Below are positions 25,613-34,144 of a stretch of DNA of 64,000 nucleotides, piece by piece; within the stretch, counting starts at the first letter, position 1, and every line of letters starts with the position of its first letter. The notes under the pieces are model-generated. The model ran no database searches, was not told the DNA's origin, and saw nothing but the letters and a program-made list of their open reading frames with translations. Source of the DNA: Brachybacterium endophyticum (GTDB taxonomy: Bacteria; Actinomycetota; Actinomycetes; Actinomycetales; Dermabacteraceae); assembly GCF_003130585.1 (NCBI RefSeq), contig NZ_QFKX01000002.1, forward strand, positions 1 through 64,000, read 5' to 3'. A program made the position numbers and the translations under genes.

Positions 25613-26791
25613 TCAGGCGCCCCAGCCCATCTGGTCCCCTCCCACGCGCTCGGTGGAGACCTTCTCCTCGTAGCCGCTCGCGCGGAAGGCGGCGAAGGGA
25701 TCGGCCGGCAGGCCGCGCTCCTCGCGGAAGGCCGCGAGCGCCGGTCGCACATCGGTCCAGAAGGCGTCCATGAGGATGCCGTTGGCCTCGAGAACGTCGT
25801 TGCGCGCCTGCGCGTCGGCCAGGGCCTCGAGGTCCACCAGCAGCGCCTTGGCCAGGGCCTCCTGCACGGTCACCACCGACCGGATCTGGCCCTGGATCTT
25901 CGACTCGAGGTTGTGGCACTGGTCGAGCATGAAGTTCACGCCCGACTCGGGGCGGTGCGCGCCCTGCTGGACGATCTCGAACAGGATCCGCACCAGCTGG
26001 AAGGGGTCGGCGGCGCCGACGATCAGGTCGTCGTCGGCGTAGTTGCGGGAGTTGAAGTCGAAGGCGCCCAGACGGCCCTGGCGCAGCAGCTGGGCGACGA
26101 TGAACTCGATGTTCGTCCCCGGGGCGTGGTGGCCGGTGTCCAGGACGACCATGGCCTGCTCGCCGAGGGCCAGGCAGTGCAGCAGGCTCGTGCCCCAGTC
26201 CGGCACGTCCGTGTGGTAGAACGCCGGCTCGAAGAACTTGTACTCCAGCACCATCCGCTCATCCGCTTCGAGACCCGCGTAGACCTCCTGCAGGGACTCG
26301 GCCAGGCGATCCTGGCGGGCGCGGATCGAATCCTGGCCCGCGTAGTTGGTGCCGTCGGCCAGCCAGATCTTCAGCTCCTTCGACCCGGTCGCGCGCATGA
26401 CCTCGAGGCACTCGAGGTGATGGTCGATCGCCTGACGCCGCACCGCGGCGTCGCCGTGGGTGAGCGAGCCGAACTTGTAGGCGTCGTCCTGGAAGGTGTT
26501 GGAGTTGATCATGCCGATGCTCATGCCCTGCTCACGGGCGTAGTCGGCGAGTGCGCCGAAGTCCTCGACCCGATCCCAGGGGTAGTGCAGGGACACCCGG
26601 GGCGCGGCGCCGGTGAAGGCGTTGGTCTGCGCGGCGTCCGCGATCTTCTCGTACGGGTCTCGCGGGGTGCCGGGAGTCGCGAACACCTTGAAGCGGGTGC
26701 CGGAGTTCCCGTAGCCCCAGCTGGGCACCTCGATGGTGAAGTCGGCGAGGTCGCGGGCGATCGCGTCGGGGAGGGTGGTGAGCGTGGACAT
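25613..26791 (-). CDS. rhaI: L-rhamnose isomerase
   Basis: This 392-residue protein is an L-rhamnose isomerase of the RhaI type (Pseudomonas stutzeri-like), a TIM barrel with two metal ions. Blocks seen include SWGYGNSGTRFKVFATPG, RVSLHYPWDRVED, EYKFFEPAFYHTDVPDWGTS, VLDTGHHAPGTN and GAFDFNSRNYADDDL, which carry the conserved metal-binding Glu, Asp and His residues. It converts L-rhamnose to L-rhamnulose. GAAGGAG precedes the ATG. It lies between the transporter and the aldolase in a four-gene operon with gaps of 59 and 70 bases. Confidence 0.95.
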   Translation of the reverse strand: MSTLTTLPDAIARDLADFTIEVPSWGYGNSGTRFKVFATPGTPRDPYEKIADAAQTNAFTGAAPRVSLHYPWDRVEDFGALADYAREQGMSIGMINSNTFQDDAYKFGSLTHGDAAVRRQAIDHHLECLEVMRATGSKELKIWLADGTNYAGQDSIRARQDRLAESLQEVYAGLEADERMVLEYKFFEPAFYHTDVPDWGTSLLHCLALGEQAMVVLDTGHHAPGTNIEFIVAQLLRQGRLGAFDFNSRNYADDDLIVGAADPFQLVRILFEIVQQGAHRPESGVNFMLDQCHNLESKIQGQIRSVVTVQEALAKALLVDLEALADAQARNDVLEANGILMDAFWTDVRPALAAFREERGLPADPFAAFRASGYEEKVSTERVGGDQMGWGA

Positions 26792-26850
26792 GGGGGAGCT
26801 CCTTCGTTCGTCGGAGGGTGTGCGATGTGGCGGGTGCGTGCCGTCGGATC

Positions 26851-28191
26851 TCAGTCGCGTGAGGGTGGATCGGTCACGCGCCCGGCCTCGGCGTCGAGCG
26901 CATCGGCAGAGACCACCTCGCCGTAGCGCTCGATCTCGATCTGCCGGAGCTCCTTGCCCTGGGTGCGCGGCGCGAGGATCGTCCCGATCAGCGTGGAGGC
27001 CAGCAGGAAGGCGATGAGGATGAGCCCGTCGATCAGCAGGCCGTTCGCGCCCATCAGGATCACGGGGAAGACCAGCGAGATGATCCCGGAGGCCACCCGG
27101 ACGGTGAAGAACACCAGGCCCTGCGCCCCGGCGCGGTAGGGGGTCGCGAACAGCTCGGGGGACCACACGGAGTAGAAGGCCTGGGCCGAGGGGCCCGAGG
27201 ACAGGCCCCACAGGATCGCGTAGCCGAAGGCGGTGGCTGCGGCGGTCGGGGGTCCGAAGACCAGCACGACCCAGGACACCACCGCCATGGCGCCGCCGAC
27301 CAGGAAGAACCAGCGGTAGGACACCTTGTCGACCAGCAGCATGAACACGATCGTGCCGATGATGACGAAGGCCCAGGTGAGCATGGAGAACAGGTCGGAG
27401 GCGATGGTGCCGAAGCCCATCGAGCCCAGGATCGTGGGCAGGAAGATGCCGTTCTGGCTCGCCGCCTGGTTCCAGAAGGTGTAGATCGCGACCAGGAACA
27501 GCAGCGCGGTGATGTTGGCCTTGCGGCTGAACAGCCCGCGCAGGGAGGTCCAGATCGAGGGTGCCTTCGCCTGCTGCCCGCCCTTGGAGCGCTGCCAGGC
27601 CTGCGATTCGTAGAGGCCCTGCCGGATGTACCAGGTGACCAGGGCGATCACGACGAGGTGGGCGAAGATCAGCCGGCTCCCCAGCAGGTCGAGCGGGGCG
27701 AGCAGGGCGGCGAGTCCGAATCCCAGGAACGGGCCGACGGACCACGCGAGCTGGGTGGCTCCGATGTGGCGCCCGCGGCGCTCGGTGGGTGCGGACTCGG
27801 CGATGTAGGTCCAGCCCGCGGGCACCGAGGCGCCGACGGCCAGGCCGATCACGACGAAGCCGACGAAGAGCATCGGCAGGTTCATCGCGAAGGTCGCGAT
27901 CAGACCGCCGATCGCGTACAGCAGCAGGTCGTAGGTGTAGATGAACTTGCGTCCGTACTTGTCGCACAGCGGGCCGCCGATCAGCGCGCCGACGGCCGCC
28001 CCGAAGGCGTTCGAGCTGAACGCGGCGAGCAGACCTGCGATCCGGCCGCTGTCGTCGGGGAAGTAGGCGGCTCCCCAGAATCCCAGCGAGGTGGCGATGG
28101 CGATGATCGAGCCGGAGTCGATGTAGTTGGACATCGAGACGGCTGCGGTCGCCTTCCAGCCGGTGAGCGGCTTGCGTCGGCCGAGGGGCAT
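26851..28191 (-). CDS. MFS transporter, probable L-rhamnose permease
   Basis: This 446-residue membrane protein has twelve hydrophobic segments and sugar-porter-like features: GGPLCDKYGRKFIYTYD in the loop after helix 2, and AESAPTERRGRHIG, close to the PESPR-type motif, after helix 4. As first gene of the rhamnose operon it is the probable L-rhamnose importer, although the substrate is inferred from position. The ATG follows GAAGGAG. The cytoplasmic C-terminus, about 40 residues, is acidic. A promoter with a LacI-type palindrome lies just upstream. Confidence 0.88.
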   Translation of the reverse strand: MPLGRRKPLTGWKATAAVSMSNYIDSGSIIAIATSLGFWGAAYFPDDSGRIAGLLAAFSSNAFGAAVGALIGGPLCDKYGRKFIYTYDLLLYAIGGLIATFAMNLPMLFVGFVVIGLAVGASVPAGWTYIAESAPTERRGRHIGATQLAWSVGPFLGFGLAALLAPLDLLGSRLIFAHLVVIALVTWYIRQGLYESQAWQRSKGGQQAKAPSIWTSLRGLFSRKANITALLFLVAIYTFWNQAASQNGIFLPTILGSMGFGTIASDLFSMLTWAFVIIGTIVFMLLVDKVSYRWFFLVGGAMAVVSWVVLVFGPPTAAATAFGYAILWGLSSGPSAQAFYSVWSPELFATPYRAGAQGLVFFTVRVASGIISLVFPVILMGANGLLIDGLILIAFLLASTLIGTILAPRTQGKELRQIEIERYGEVVSADALDAEAGRVTDPPSRD

Positions 28192-28220
28192 GGGTGGTGA
28201 CTCCTTCGTCGGGTAGGGGA

Positions 28221-28250
28221 ACCGTAGATATGAAACGATTCATTCGTCAA
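28221..28250 (-). promoter_or_regulatory. Rhamnose operon promoter with LacI-type operator in the spacer
   Basis: On the minus strand TTGACG (28250-28245) and TACGGT (28226-28221) are 18 bases apart. The spacer is filled by ATGAAACGATTCAT (28230-28243 read on the plus strand; 6 of 7 pairs), a LacI/GalR-type palindrome. A bound repressor would exclude RNA polymerase completely. Confidence 0.65.
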
Positions 28251-28321
28251 GTGGGGCATCTCGCGACGGCGCGGGCCCCGTGGCCCCGGGCGTCGCGACG
28301 GGGGCGGCATACAGTGCGTCC

Positions 28322-29164
28322 ATGAACGCGATGCGAACCCCCGAGGAGGGCGCCCGGAAGGTCGAGGACGCCGCCGAGGAGGTCACCGAGCACCCGGTCT
28401 TCGAGGGCATCGCCCGCGGCGGTTTCGTGATGAGCGGGCTGGTGCACGTCCTGGTCGGGGTGATCGCGCTGCACATGGTGCTCGGCGGGTCCTCGCAGGA
28501 GGCCGACCAGAGCGGGGCGCTGCAGACCGTCGCCTCCGCACCCGGCGGCAACCTCCTGCTGTGGGTGGGCGGCGTGGCCATGGCGGTGCTGGTGATCTGG
28601 CACCTGGCCGAGGCCTGGTTCGGCGCCCGCTGGAGGAAGCGCGCCCGTGACCGGGCCCGCCACCTGGCGAGCACCCTGGGCAAGGCGATCGTCTACGGGG
28701 CGCTCGCCGTGACCGTCCTGCGGTCCGCGGCCGGCGCCGGGAGCGACTCCGACAAGCAGACGTCCCAGCTCACGGGCGACCTGATGGGGAACCCTGCAGG
28801 CCGGGTCGTGATCGTCGCGGTGGGCCTGGTGGTGATCGTGATCGGGTTCTTCCACGTCTACCTCGGGGCGAGTCGGGGCTTCGAGGACCAGCTGCGGGTG
28901 CCGCGGGGTCGGAGCGTCGCGGGTGCTGTCCGTGTCACCGGCGTCCTCGGCTTCATCGCCAAGGGCATCGCCCTGGTGGGGGTCGGGCTGATGTTCGGCT
29001 GGGCCGCCCTGGGCGCGGATCCCCAGAAGGCGACGGGGCTCGACGGCGCGCTGAAGACCATGGCGCAGCTTCCCGCCGGCGGGATCCTGCTCGCCGTGGT
29101 GGGAGCCGGCCTGATCCTCTACGGCATCTACTCGGTGCTGCGCGCCCGCTACGCCCCGATGTGA
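28322..29164 (+). CDS. DUF1206 integral membrane protein
   Basis: This 280-residue protein matches the DUF1206 family, which consists of three repeats of a two-helix membrane unit, giving about six helices. Each repeat opens with a Gly-rich segment (ARGGFVMSGLVHVLVG, LGKAIVYGALAVTVL, LGFIAKGIALVGVG). The function of the family is unknown. TACAGT (28310-28315) lies six bases before the ATG and no Shine-Dalgarno site is seen, so the transcript is probably leaderless. It is divergent from the rhamnose operon and its role there is unclear; it may be an unrelated gene. Confidence 0.85.
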   Translation: MNAMRTPEEGARKVEDAAEEVTEHPVFEGIARGGFVMSGLVHVLVGVIALHMVLGGSSQEADQSGALQTVASAPGGNLLLWVGGVAMAVLVIWHLAEAWFGARWRKRARDRARHLASTLGKAIVYGALAVTVLRSAAGAGSDSDKQTSQLTGDLMGNPAGRVVIVAVGLVVIVIGFFHVYLGASRGFEDQLRVPRGRSVAGAVRVTGVLGFIAKGIALVGVGLMFGWAALGADPQKATGLDGALKTMAQLPAGGILLAVVGAGLILYGIYSVLRARYAPM

Positions 29165-29200
29165 CGCGGCGGAACACGGGCCGAGAGAGAGGATTCCCGC

Positions 29201-30148
29201 ATGAGCACCTCGGAGGAACGCCGCCAACGGCTGCGTGACCTGTTGGGGCTCGACCGTTTCGATGCCCCCTTCGCGGCTCCGCTCTCCGCGCCGCGAGCGG
29301 AGGAAGGCACGGCTCCGTCGGACGCGGCGGCGGCGTGCGGGGCGCCCCAGGAGGTGATCGTCCCCGGGGCCCACGGCGCCGAGATCCCCGCCTTCCTGCT
29401 GCGTCCCGAGCCGGGGCGGGCCACCGGCGCGGGCGCGGTGCTGGTGGCCGGCCACGGCCGTGGCATCGACGACCTGGTGCGCACCGATCCCGCCGACGGG
29501 TCCCACGGCGGTCCCGCCCGCGCACTCGTGCAGGCGGGGGTGACGGTGCTGTGCCCGGAGATGGTCAGCTTCGGCAGGCGCCGCACCCCGCGCCCCGGCG
29601 GTGCCCCGCCCTACGAGGCAGCCGAGAGCAGCTGCAGGATCGACGCCGCCCGATACCTGCTGCACGGCACACCGGTGATGGGGCACCGGACAGCCGATGC
29701 CGGCGCCGCGGTCGCAGCGCTGCGCAGGCTCGACGGCGTGGATCCTGACCGCGTGGCCGTGGTGGGGGCCTCCGGTGGCGGCGCCGTGGCGCTGCTGCGT
29801 GCCGCGGTCGACACCTCGATCAGTGCCGCCCTGGTCGCGAACTACTTCTCCTCGTTCGCCGCGAGCATCGCCGCGATCCCGCACTGCCCCTGCAACATCG
29901 TCCCCGGGCTGCTCCCGGAGTTCGAGATGGCAGACATCGGCGCCCTGGTCTCACCTCGCACACTGATCCTCGAGGCCGGCGAGAGGGACCCGATCTTCCC
30001 CGTGGCCGCGACGCGCCAGTCCTTCGCGCGCCTGCGCACGATGTGGGATCCCGCGCCGGTCAGGGCCCCGCAGCTCGTGGTCACCGGGGCGGGACACCGC
30101 TTCGTGGGCGAGGAGTCCGTGGCACTCCTGGCAGCCGCGCTCGGGTGA
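29201..30148 (+). CDS. Alpha/beta hydrolase (acetyl-xylan-esterase/dienelactone-hydrolase-like)
   Basis: This 315-residue serine hydrolase has the nucleophile elbow GASGGG with Ser191, a candidate acid Asp in EAGERDPIF and His in TGAGHRF, in the order expected of the fold. It lacks a signal peptide and should be cytoplasmic. The layout around the elbow (GHRTADAGAAVAAL before VDPDRVAVVGASGGG) is like sugar-ester hydrolases. In this locus, removal of acetyl groups from imported pectic oligosaccharides is a sensible hypothesis. The ATG sits 8 bases after GAGAGAGGA. Confidence 0.8.
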   Translation: MSTSEERRQRLRDLLGLDRFDAPFAAPLSAPRAEEGTAPSDAAAACGAPQEVIVPGAHGAEIPAFLLRPEPGRATGAGAVLVAGHGRGIDDLVRTDPADGSHGGPARALVQAGVTVLCPEMVSFGRRRTPRPGGAPPYEAAESSCRIDAARYLLHGTPVMGHRTADAGAAVAALRRLDGVDPDRVAVVGASGGGAVALLRAAVDTSISAALVANYFSSFAASIAAIPHCPCNIVPGLLPEFEMADIGALVSPRTLILEAGERDPIFPVAATRQSFARLRTMWDPAPVRAPQLVVTGAGHRFVGEESVALLAAALG

Positions 30149-30283
30149 GCCGACAGGGCTCGTCGGCCCCGCCCCATCCGTCACCCGCGACGCCGATGTG
30201 GAATCATCGAAGGGCCCCCACGGCTCGCGACACTGCCTCTCCGGCAGCCCTCGCGAGCCCACGTCCGACCGATCGGAGCACTG

Positions 30284-31321
30284 ATGCCCGCCGACCTACC
30301 GTCCGCGCAGACCGCGACCGCGACGACTGCACAGGTAGGGGGTGAGATGGCCCGGCGCATGCACGATCTCGGCAGCGCAGGGACCTGGGAGGAGCTCGGG
30401 GAGTCCGCTCGCGGGACCTGGGACGAGGCCTACGGGCCGGCCGAGGAGTGGCCGGTCCAGGCCGCCGACGACGAGGTGCCGGGGCCGAACGGGCCCGTCC
30501 CGATCCGCATCTACACGCCGACCGCGCACGCCTACGGTCCGCGAGCGGTCCTCGTGTGGTGCCACGGCGGCGCGTTCATGCACGGTGACCTCGACATGCC
30601 CGAGGCCGACCACGTCGCTCGCGGGGTCGCCGGCCGCGCCGACGCGATCGTCGTCTCCGTGGACTACCGGCTGTGCGACGAGCCCCCCGAGCTCGGCGGC
30701 ATGGCCGCCCGGAGCGTCGGCGGCTCCACCGGAGGCGTGCACGCGCCGGTGCCGCTCGACGACGTCTGCGCCGTCGTGCGCTGGGCGCGCGAGAGCGCCG
30801 AGGAACTCGGCGGGAACCCGCTGCGGATCGCCGTCGGTGGAGCGAGCGCGGGCGGGAACCTGGCGGCGGCGGCCTCGCTGCGCCTCACCGAGGAGGGGAC
30901 CCCGCTGGCAGCATCCCTCCTGCTGTACCCGGTCGCGCACGCCGCGATGCCGGAGCCGTCGGCCGAGGAGGACGCGGCGCTCACCCAGATCGCGCCCGTG
31001 CTGCGTTTCCTGCCCGAGCGCACCGGGCTGATGGCGACCGCCTACGTGGGCGGGGACCCCGCGGAGGCCGATGCCTACGTGTTCCCCAGCCGCGCGGACG
31101 CGGAGCGTCTGGCGGGCCTGCCCCGCACCTACATCGAGGCCGACGAGTTCGACGACCTCCGCGTCAGCGCCCGCGCCTACGCGGATCAGCTCGCCCAGGC
31201 CGACGTCGACGTCGAGTACACGGTGCGCCGCGGAGTGGCGCACGGTCACCTCAACCGGGTCGGCCTGGCGGAGGCGAGGGAGTCGATGGACCGCATGGGA
31301 CAGATCATGCGGGAGCTGTGA
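30284..31321 (+). CDS. Alpha/beta hydrolase of the hormone-sensitive-lipase type
   Basis: This 345-residue protein has the oxyanion-hole motif HGG (94-96 in CHGGAFMHGD), the nucleophile elbow GASAG with Ser188, Asp in EADEFDDLR and His in VAHGHLN, the arrangement of HSL-family esterases. It has no signal peptide. Residues 1-21 are not conserved-looking; ATG at 30347, preceded by GTAGGGGGTGAG, is an alternative start. It overlaps the DUF2264 gene by four bases (GTGA), so the two are translationally coupled, which suggests a carbohydrate esterase role on the same substrate. Confidence 0.82.
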   Translation: MPADLPSAQTATATTAQVGGEMARRMHDLGSAGTWEELGESARGTWDEAYGPAEEWPVQAADDEVPGPNGPVPIRIYTPTAHAYGPRAVLVWCHGGAFMHGDLDMPEADHVARGVAGRADAIVVSVDYRLCDEPPELGGMAARSVGGSTGGVHAPVPLDDVCAVVRWARESAEELGGNPLRIAVGGASAGGNLAAAASLRLTEEGTPLAASLLLYPVAHAAMPEPSAEEDAALTQIAPVLRFLPERTGLMATAYVGGDPAEADAYVFPSRADAERLAGLPRTYIEADEFDDLRVSARAYADQLAQADVDVEYTVRRGVAHGHLNRVGLAEARESMDRMGQIMREL

Positions 31322-33495
31322 TCAGGCGGCCGGTGCGCGGGTCGACGGTCCCGGGCCTGCCCCCGCCCGATCCGGACCTCTCCCCGTGCACCGGCCTCAC
31401 CCGCGCGCACTGGGAGGCCGTGGCCGACCACCTGCTGCTCGCCCTGCGCCCCCATGCGAGCTCGAACCACGCCTTGATCTGCCCGCCGGGACGCCCGAGC
31501 CGCAGCGGCGCCCGCTCCGACGGGCTCGAGGGGTTCGCTCGCTCGTTCCTGCTGGCCGCCGGGCTGATCCGGGCGCGCGGGGACGAGGACCCCCACGCGC
31601 ACGCCGACCGCTACGCACGGGGACTCGCCGCCGGCGTCGACCCCGCGGCCGAGGACGCCTGGCCCCGTCCCTCCGAGTGCGCCCAGGCGAAGGTCGAGGC
31701 CTGCGCGCTCGCGATCGGCCTCGACGCCACCCGCGCGCAGATCTGGGACCGTCTGGACCCCGCCGTCCGGGCCCGGCTCGTCGACTGGTTCGCCGAGGTC
31801 ATCGGCACGCCGTACCCGGAGACCAACTGGGTGTGGTTCCGGATCACCGTGCTCACGTTCCTGCGCTCGGTCGACGACCGCTTCGTCGGCGGTGAGCGCT
31901 CGGAGGAGGTGCTCGCCGATCTCCGGCGCGACCTCCGCGTGCACGAGTCCCTCGTGCGGGAGGGTGGCTGGTTCGCCGACGGCCCCGACCGCAGCTTCGA
32001 CCACTACGCCGACTGGGTCTTCTCCCTGCTGTCCGCGCTCTGGGGGCGGATGGCGGGATCGTCGACCCTGGATCGCCCCGGCCTGCTGGGGCCCCTCGAC
32101 CGTGAACGCCACCGCCGCCGCCTCGGGAGCTATCTCCCCGCTGCGCTCGGCCTGCTCGGTGCGGACGGCTCCCCGTTGATCCAGGGCCGCAGCCTGGTCT
32201 ACCGGATGGCGAGCGCCGGCACGTTCTGGGCCGGCGCCATCGCTGGTGTCGACGCTGACGTCGCCCCACCGGGACTGCTGCGCCGGGCGGCCTCCGGGAC
32301 CCTCGCGCACTTCCTCGCCCACGGGGTGCCCGACGACGACGGCCTGCTCACCCTGGGCTGGTTCCACCGCTTCGAACCGATGGCCCAGGCCTACTCGGGA
32401 CCCGGGTCGCCCTACTGGGCAGCGATGGGATTCGCCGGTCTCCTGCTGCCTCCCACGCACCCCGTCTGGACCGCGCCGGAGGAGCCGCTGCCCGTCGAAC
32501 GCGGCGACGGCGTGAGCGTCCTGCGGGCGCCCGGCTGGATCGTCTCGCGCACCAGGGCCGACGGGATCGTGCGCGTCCTCAACCACGGCACCGACCACGC
32601 GCGCCAGCGGTCCGAGGGCCTCGACGACCCGTTGTACGCGCGGCTCGGGTACTCCACCGCGACCAGCCCGCAGATGCTCCCCGGCGCGGCGACGCCTGCG
32701 GGCCCCGACGGGGCTGTGGGCGACGGTGAACAGGCGAGCGACGGCGAAATGGTGTGCGACGGCGTCGTCGAACCGCGGGACGCCACCGTCGGGCTCGTCG
32801 ATCCCGTACGCGGGTGGAGCCACCGGACCGGCTTCGAGACCCTCGTGCTGCGAGGCGAGGGCGCCGGCACGGGCGAGGGCGGGATCGGCATCGCCGTGTC
32901 CCGCCAGCGGTGCCACTGGCCGTCGGATGACCGGGGCGAGCCCGAGGACGCGGGACCGGCAGTGGCGGGGGCAGGCCGGGAAGGACCTGAACTGCTCGTG
33001 GGCACGCTCAGCCATGGCCCTGACACGGTGCTGCTCGTGCGCAGTCCCGGTGGGACCGGCGGCCTCCCGATCGGGGTGGCCGGCTGGCCGCTGTGCGGGG
33101 ACCGGGTGGACGTGGAGCCGGACGTCGTCGCCGCGATGGGAGCGACGGCGAGCACCCGACGGGCCGACGGGTCGCTGCTGCGCAGCTCGCTCACGATCCT
33201 GCGCGGCGAGGGCCGGGTGCGGGCGCGTCGGGCAGGGCAGGTCGCCCCGCTGGGGCCCGAGTACGCGGTGCCGGAGGCGATGGTCGACCCGCCCGGGCCC
33301 GGGCCCGGGGGCGTGGTCGTGCTCCTGATGCGGCTCGCGGGCAGCCCGGCCGGCACCGATGCGCCTGCACCCGAGGTCCGCCGCGCCGGGTCCGGAGGAT
33401 TCCTCGTCAGCTGGGGCGGGAGCGAGCAGGCGTTCCTGGATCTCGGCGATCCTGCGGCGCAGGAGGAGCCCACGGACCCCACAGCGTCGCCGTGA
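31318..33495 (+). CDS. DUF2264 domain protein, probable carbohydrate-active enzyme
   Basis: This 725-residue cytoplasmic protein carries a DUF2264 domain over about residues 10-370: ETNWVWFRI, LVREGGWFADGPDRSFDHY, and GRSLVYRMASAGTFWAG are its conserved blocks, consistent with an (alpha/alpha)-toroid. From memory, some DUF2264 proteins have been assigned to GH154 beta-glucuronidases; I cannot check that here. The second half is beta-rich and less conserved. The GTG start overlaps the preceding stop (GTGA), with GGGAG upstream. Its 3' end overlaps the convergent DUF624 gene by 89 bases. Confidence 0.8.
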   Translation: MIRRPVRGSTVPGLPPPDPDLSPCTGLTRAHWEAVADHLLLALRPHASSNHALICPPGRPSRSGARSDGLEGFARSFLLAAGLIRARGDEDPHAHADRYARGLAAGVDPAAEDAWPRPSECAQAKVEACALAIGLDATRAQIWDRLDPAVRARLVDWFAEVIGTPYPETNWVWFRITVLTFLRSVDDRFVGGERSEEVLADLRRDLRVHESLVREGGWFADGPDRSFDHYADWVFSLLSALWGRMAGSSTLDRPGLLGPLDRERHRRRLGSYLPAALGLLGADGSPLIQGRSLVYRMASAGTFWAGAIAGVDADVAPPGLLRRAASGTLAHFLAHGVPDDDGLLTLGWFHRFEPMAQAYSGPGSPYWAAMGFAGLLLPPTHPVWTAPEEPLPVERGDGVSVLRAPGWIVSRTRADGIVRVLNHGTDHARQRSEGLDDPLYARLGYSTATSPQMLPGAATPAGPDGAVGDGEQASDGEMVCDGVVEPRDATVGLVDPVRGWSHRTGFETLVLRGEGAGTGEGGIGIAVSRQRCHWPSDDRGEPEDAGPAVAGAGREGPELLVGTLSHGPDTVLLVRSPGGTGGLPIGVAGWPLCGDRVDVEPDVVAAMGATASTRRADGSLLRSSLTILRGEGRVRARRAGQVAPLGPEYAVPEAMVDPPGPGPGGVVVLLMRLAGSPAGTDAPAPEVRRAGSGGFLVSWGGSEQAFLDLGDPAAQEEPTDPTASP

Positions 33496-34144
33496 GGAGC
33501 GGAGGGAGCGAGAACCCGCAGGCGATCGTGAGGGGCGCCAGCAGCCAGAGCGGGGAGAGCACCGCGACGGCGAGAGGCGCGAGCAGCGCGCGCAGAGGGC
33601 GCGAGGCGCACAGCCCCATCGCCTCGCGCGCGACCGCGAGCCAGTCGACCTCCTCGGACTCGGCCGCCACCCGCACGTAGGCCGAGAGCCACGCGATCAT
33701 CGCCCAGGTGGGAGGGGTCAGGACGCCCGCCACGAGGACTCGCGAGGACGCGGGCAGCGAGGCGAGGAACAGGCCGTCGAAGCCGATCGCCAGGATCGTC
33801 AGCACGAGCAGCGCCGAGGTCGGTGCGTCGCGCAGCAGTGTTCGCCGGATGCGGGAGATCGTCGAGCGGAAGGCGGTGTCGGCGGAGTCCCCGAGCCGGG
33901 TGGTCGTGCGGGTGGCCGCGGCCAGCGCCGTGACCAGGCCGATCACGGTGAGGACCCCCAGCAGCGCCGCCGCGTTCGCCGCGATCAGCGCTCCGGGGAG
34001 GACGAAGAACCGCAGCAGGCCCTGCGGCTCGAGCCGGGGATCACGATCGGACTCGTGCCCCGCGGACGGGATGGTGCGAGAGGCGGAGGGGGCGGTGGGC
34101 GCCGTGACGGCGGTGGCGGCGGGGCCGGTGGCGGAGGTCGTCAT
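33407..34144 (-). CDS. DUF624 (YesL-like) membrane protein
   Basis: This 245-residue protein has about five to six hydrophobic segments and resembles DUF624/YesL: PGALIAANAAALLGVLTVIG followed by a helix ending in TRTTTRL, and a conserved amphipathic stretch RIRRTLLRDAPTS. In Bacillus subtilis yesL heads the rhamnogalacturonan operon next to the yesOPQ importer; here it likewise abuts a binding protein and two permeases. Its job is unknown, perhaps assembly of the importer. The ATG overlaps the permease stop by one base. Its last 89 bases are antisense to the DUF2264 gene. Confidence 0.75.
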   Translation of the reverse strand: MTTSATGPAATAVTAPTAPSASRTIPSAGHESDRDPRLEPQGLLRFFVLPGALIAANAAALLGVLTVIGLVTALAAATRTTTRLGDSADTAFRSTISRIRRTLLRDAPTSALLVLTILAIGFDGLFLASLPASSRVLVAGVLTPPTWAMIAWLSAYVRVAAESEEVDWLAVAREAMGLCASRPLRALLAPLAVAVLSPLWLLAPLTIACGFSLPPLLTATLWGPWAPPAPQDRRDPGTPARSRPS

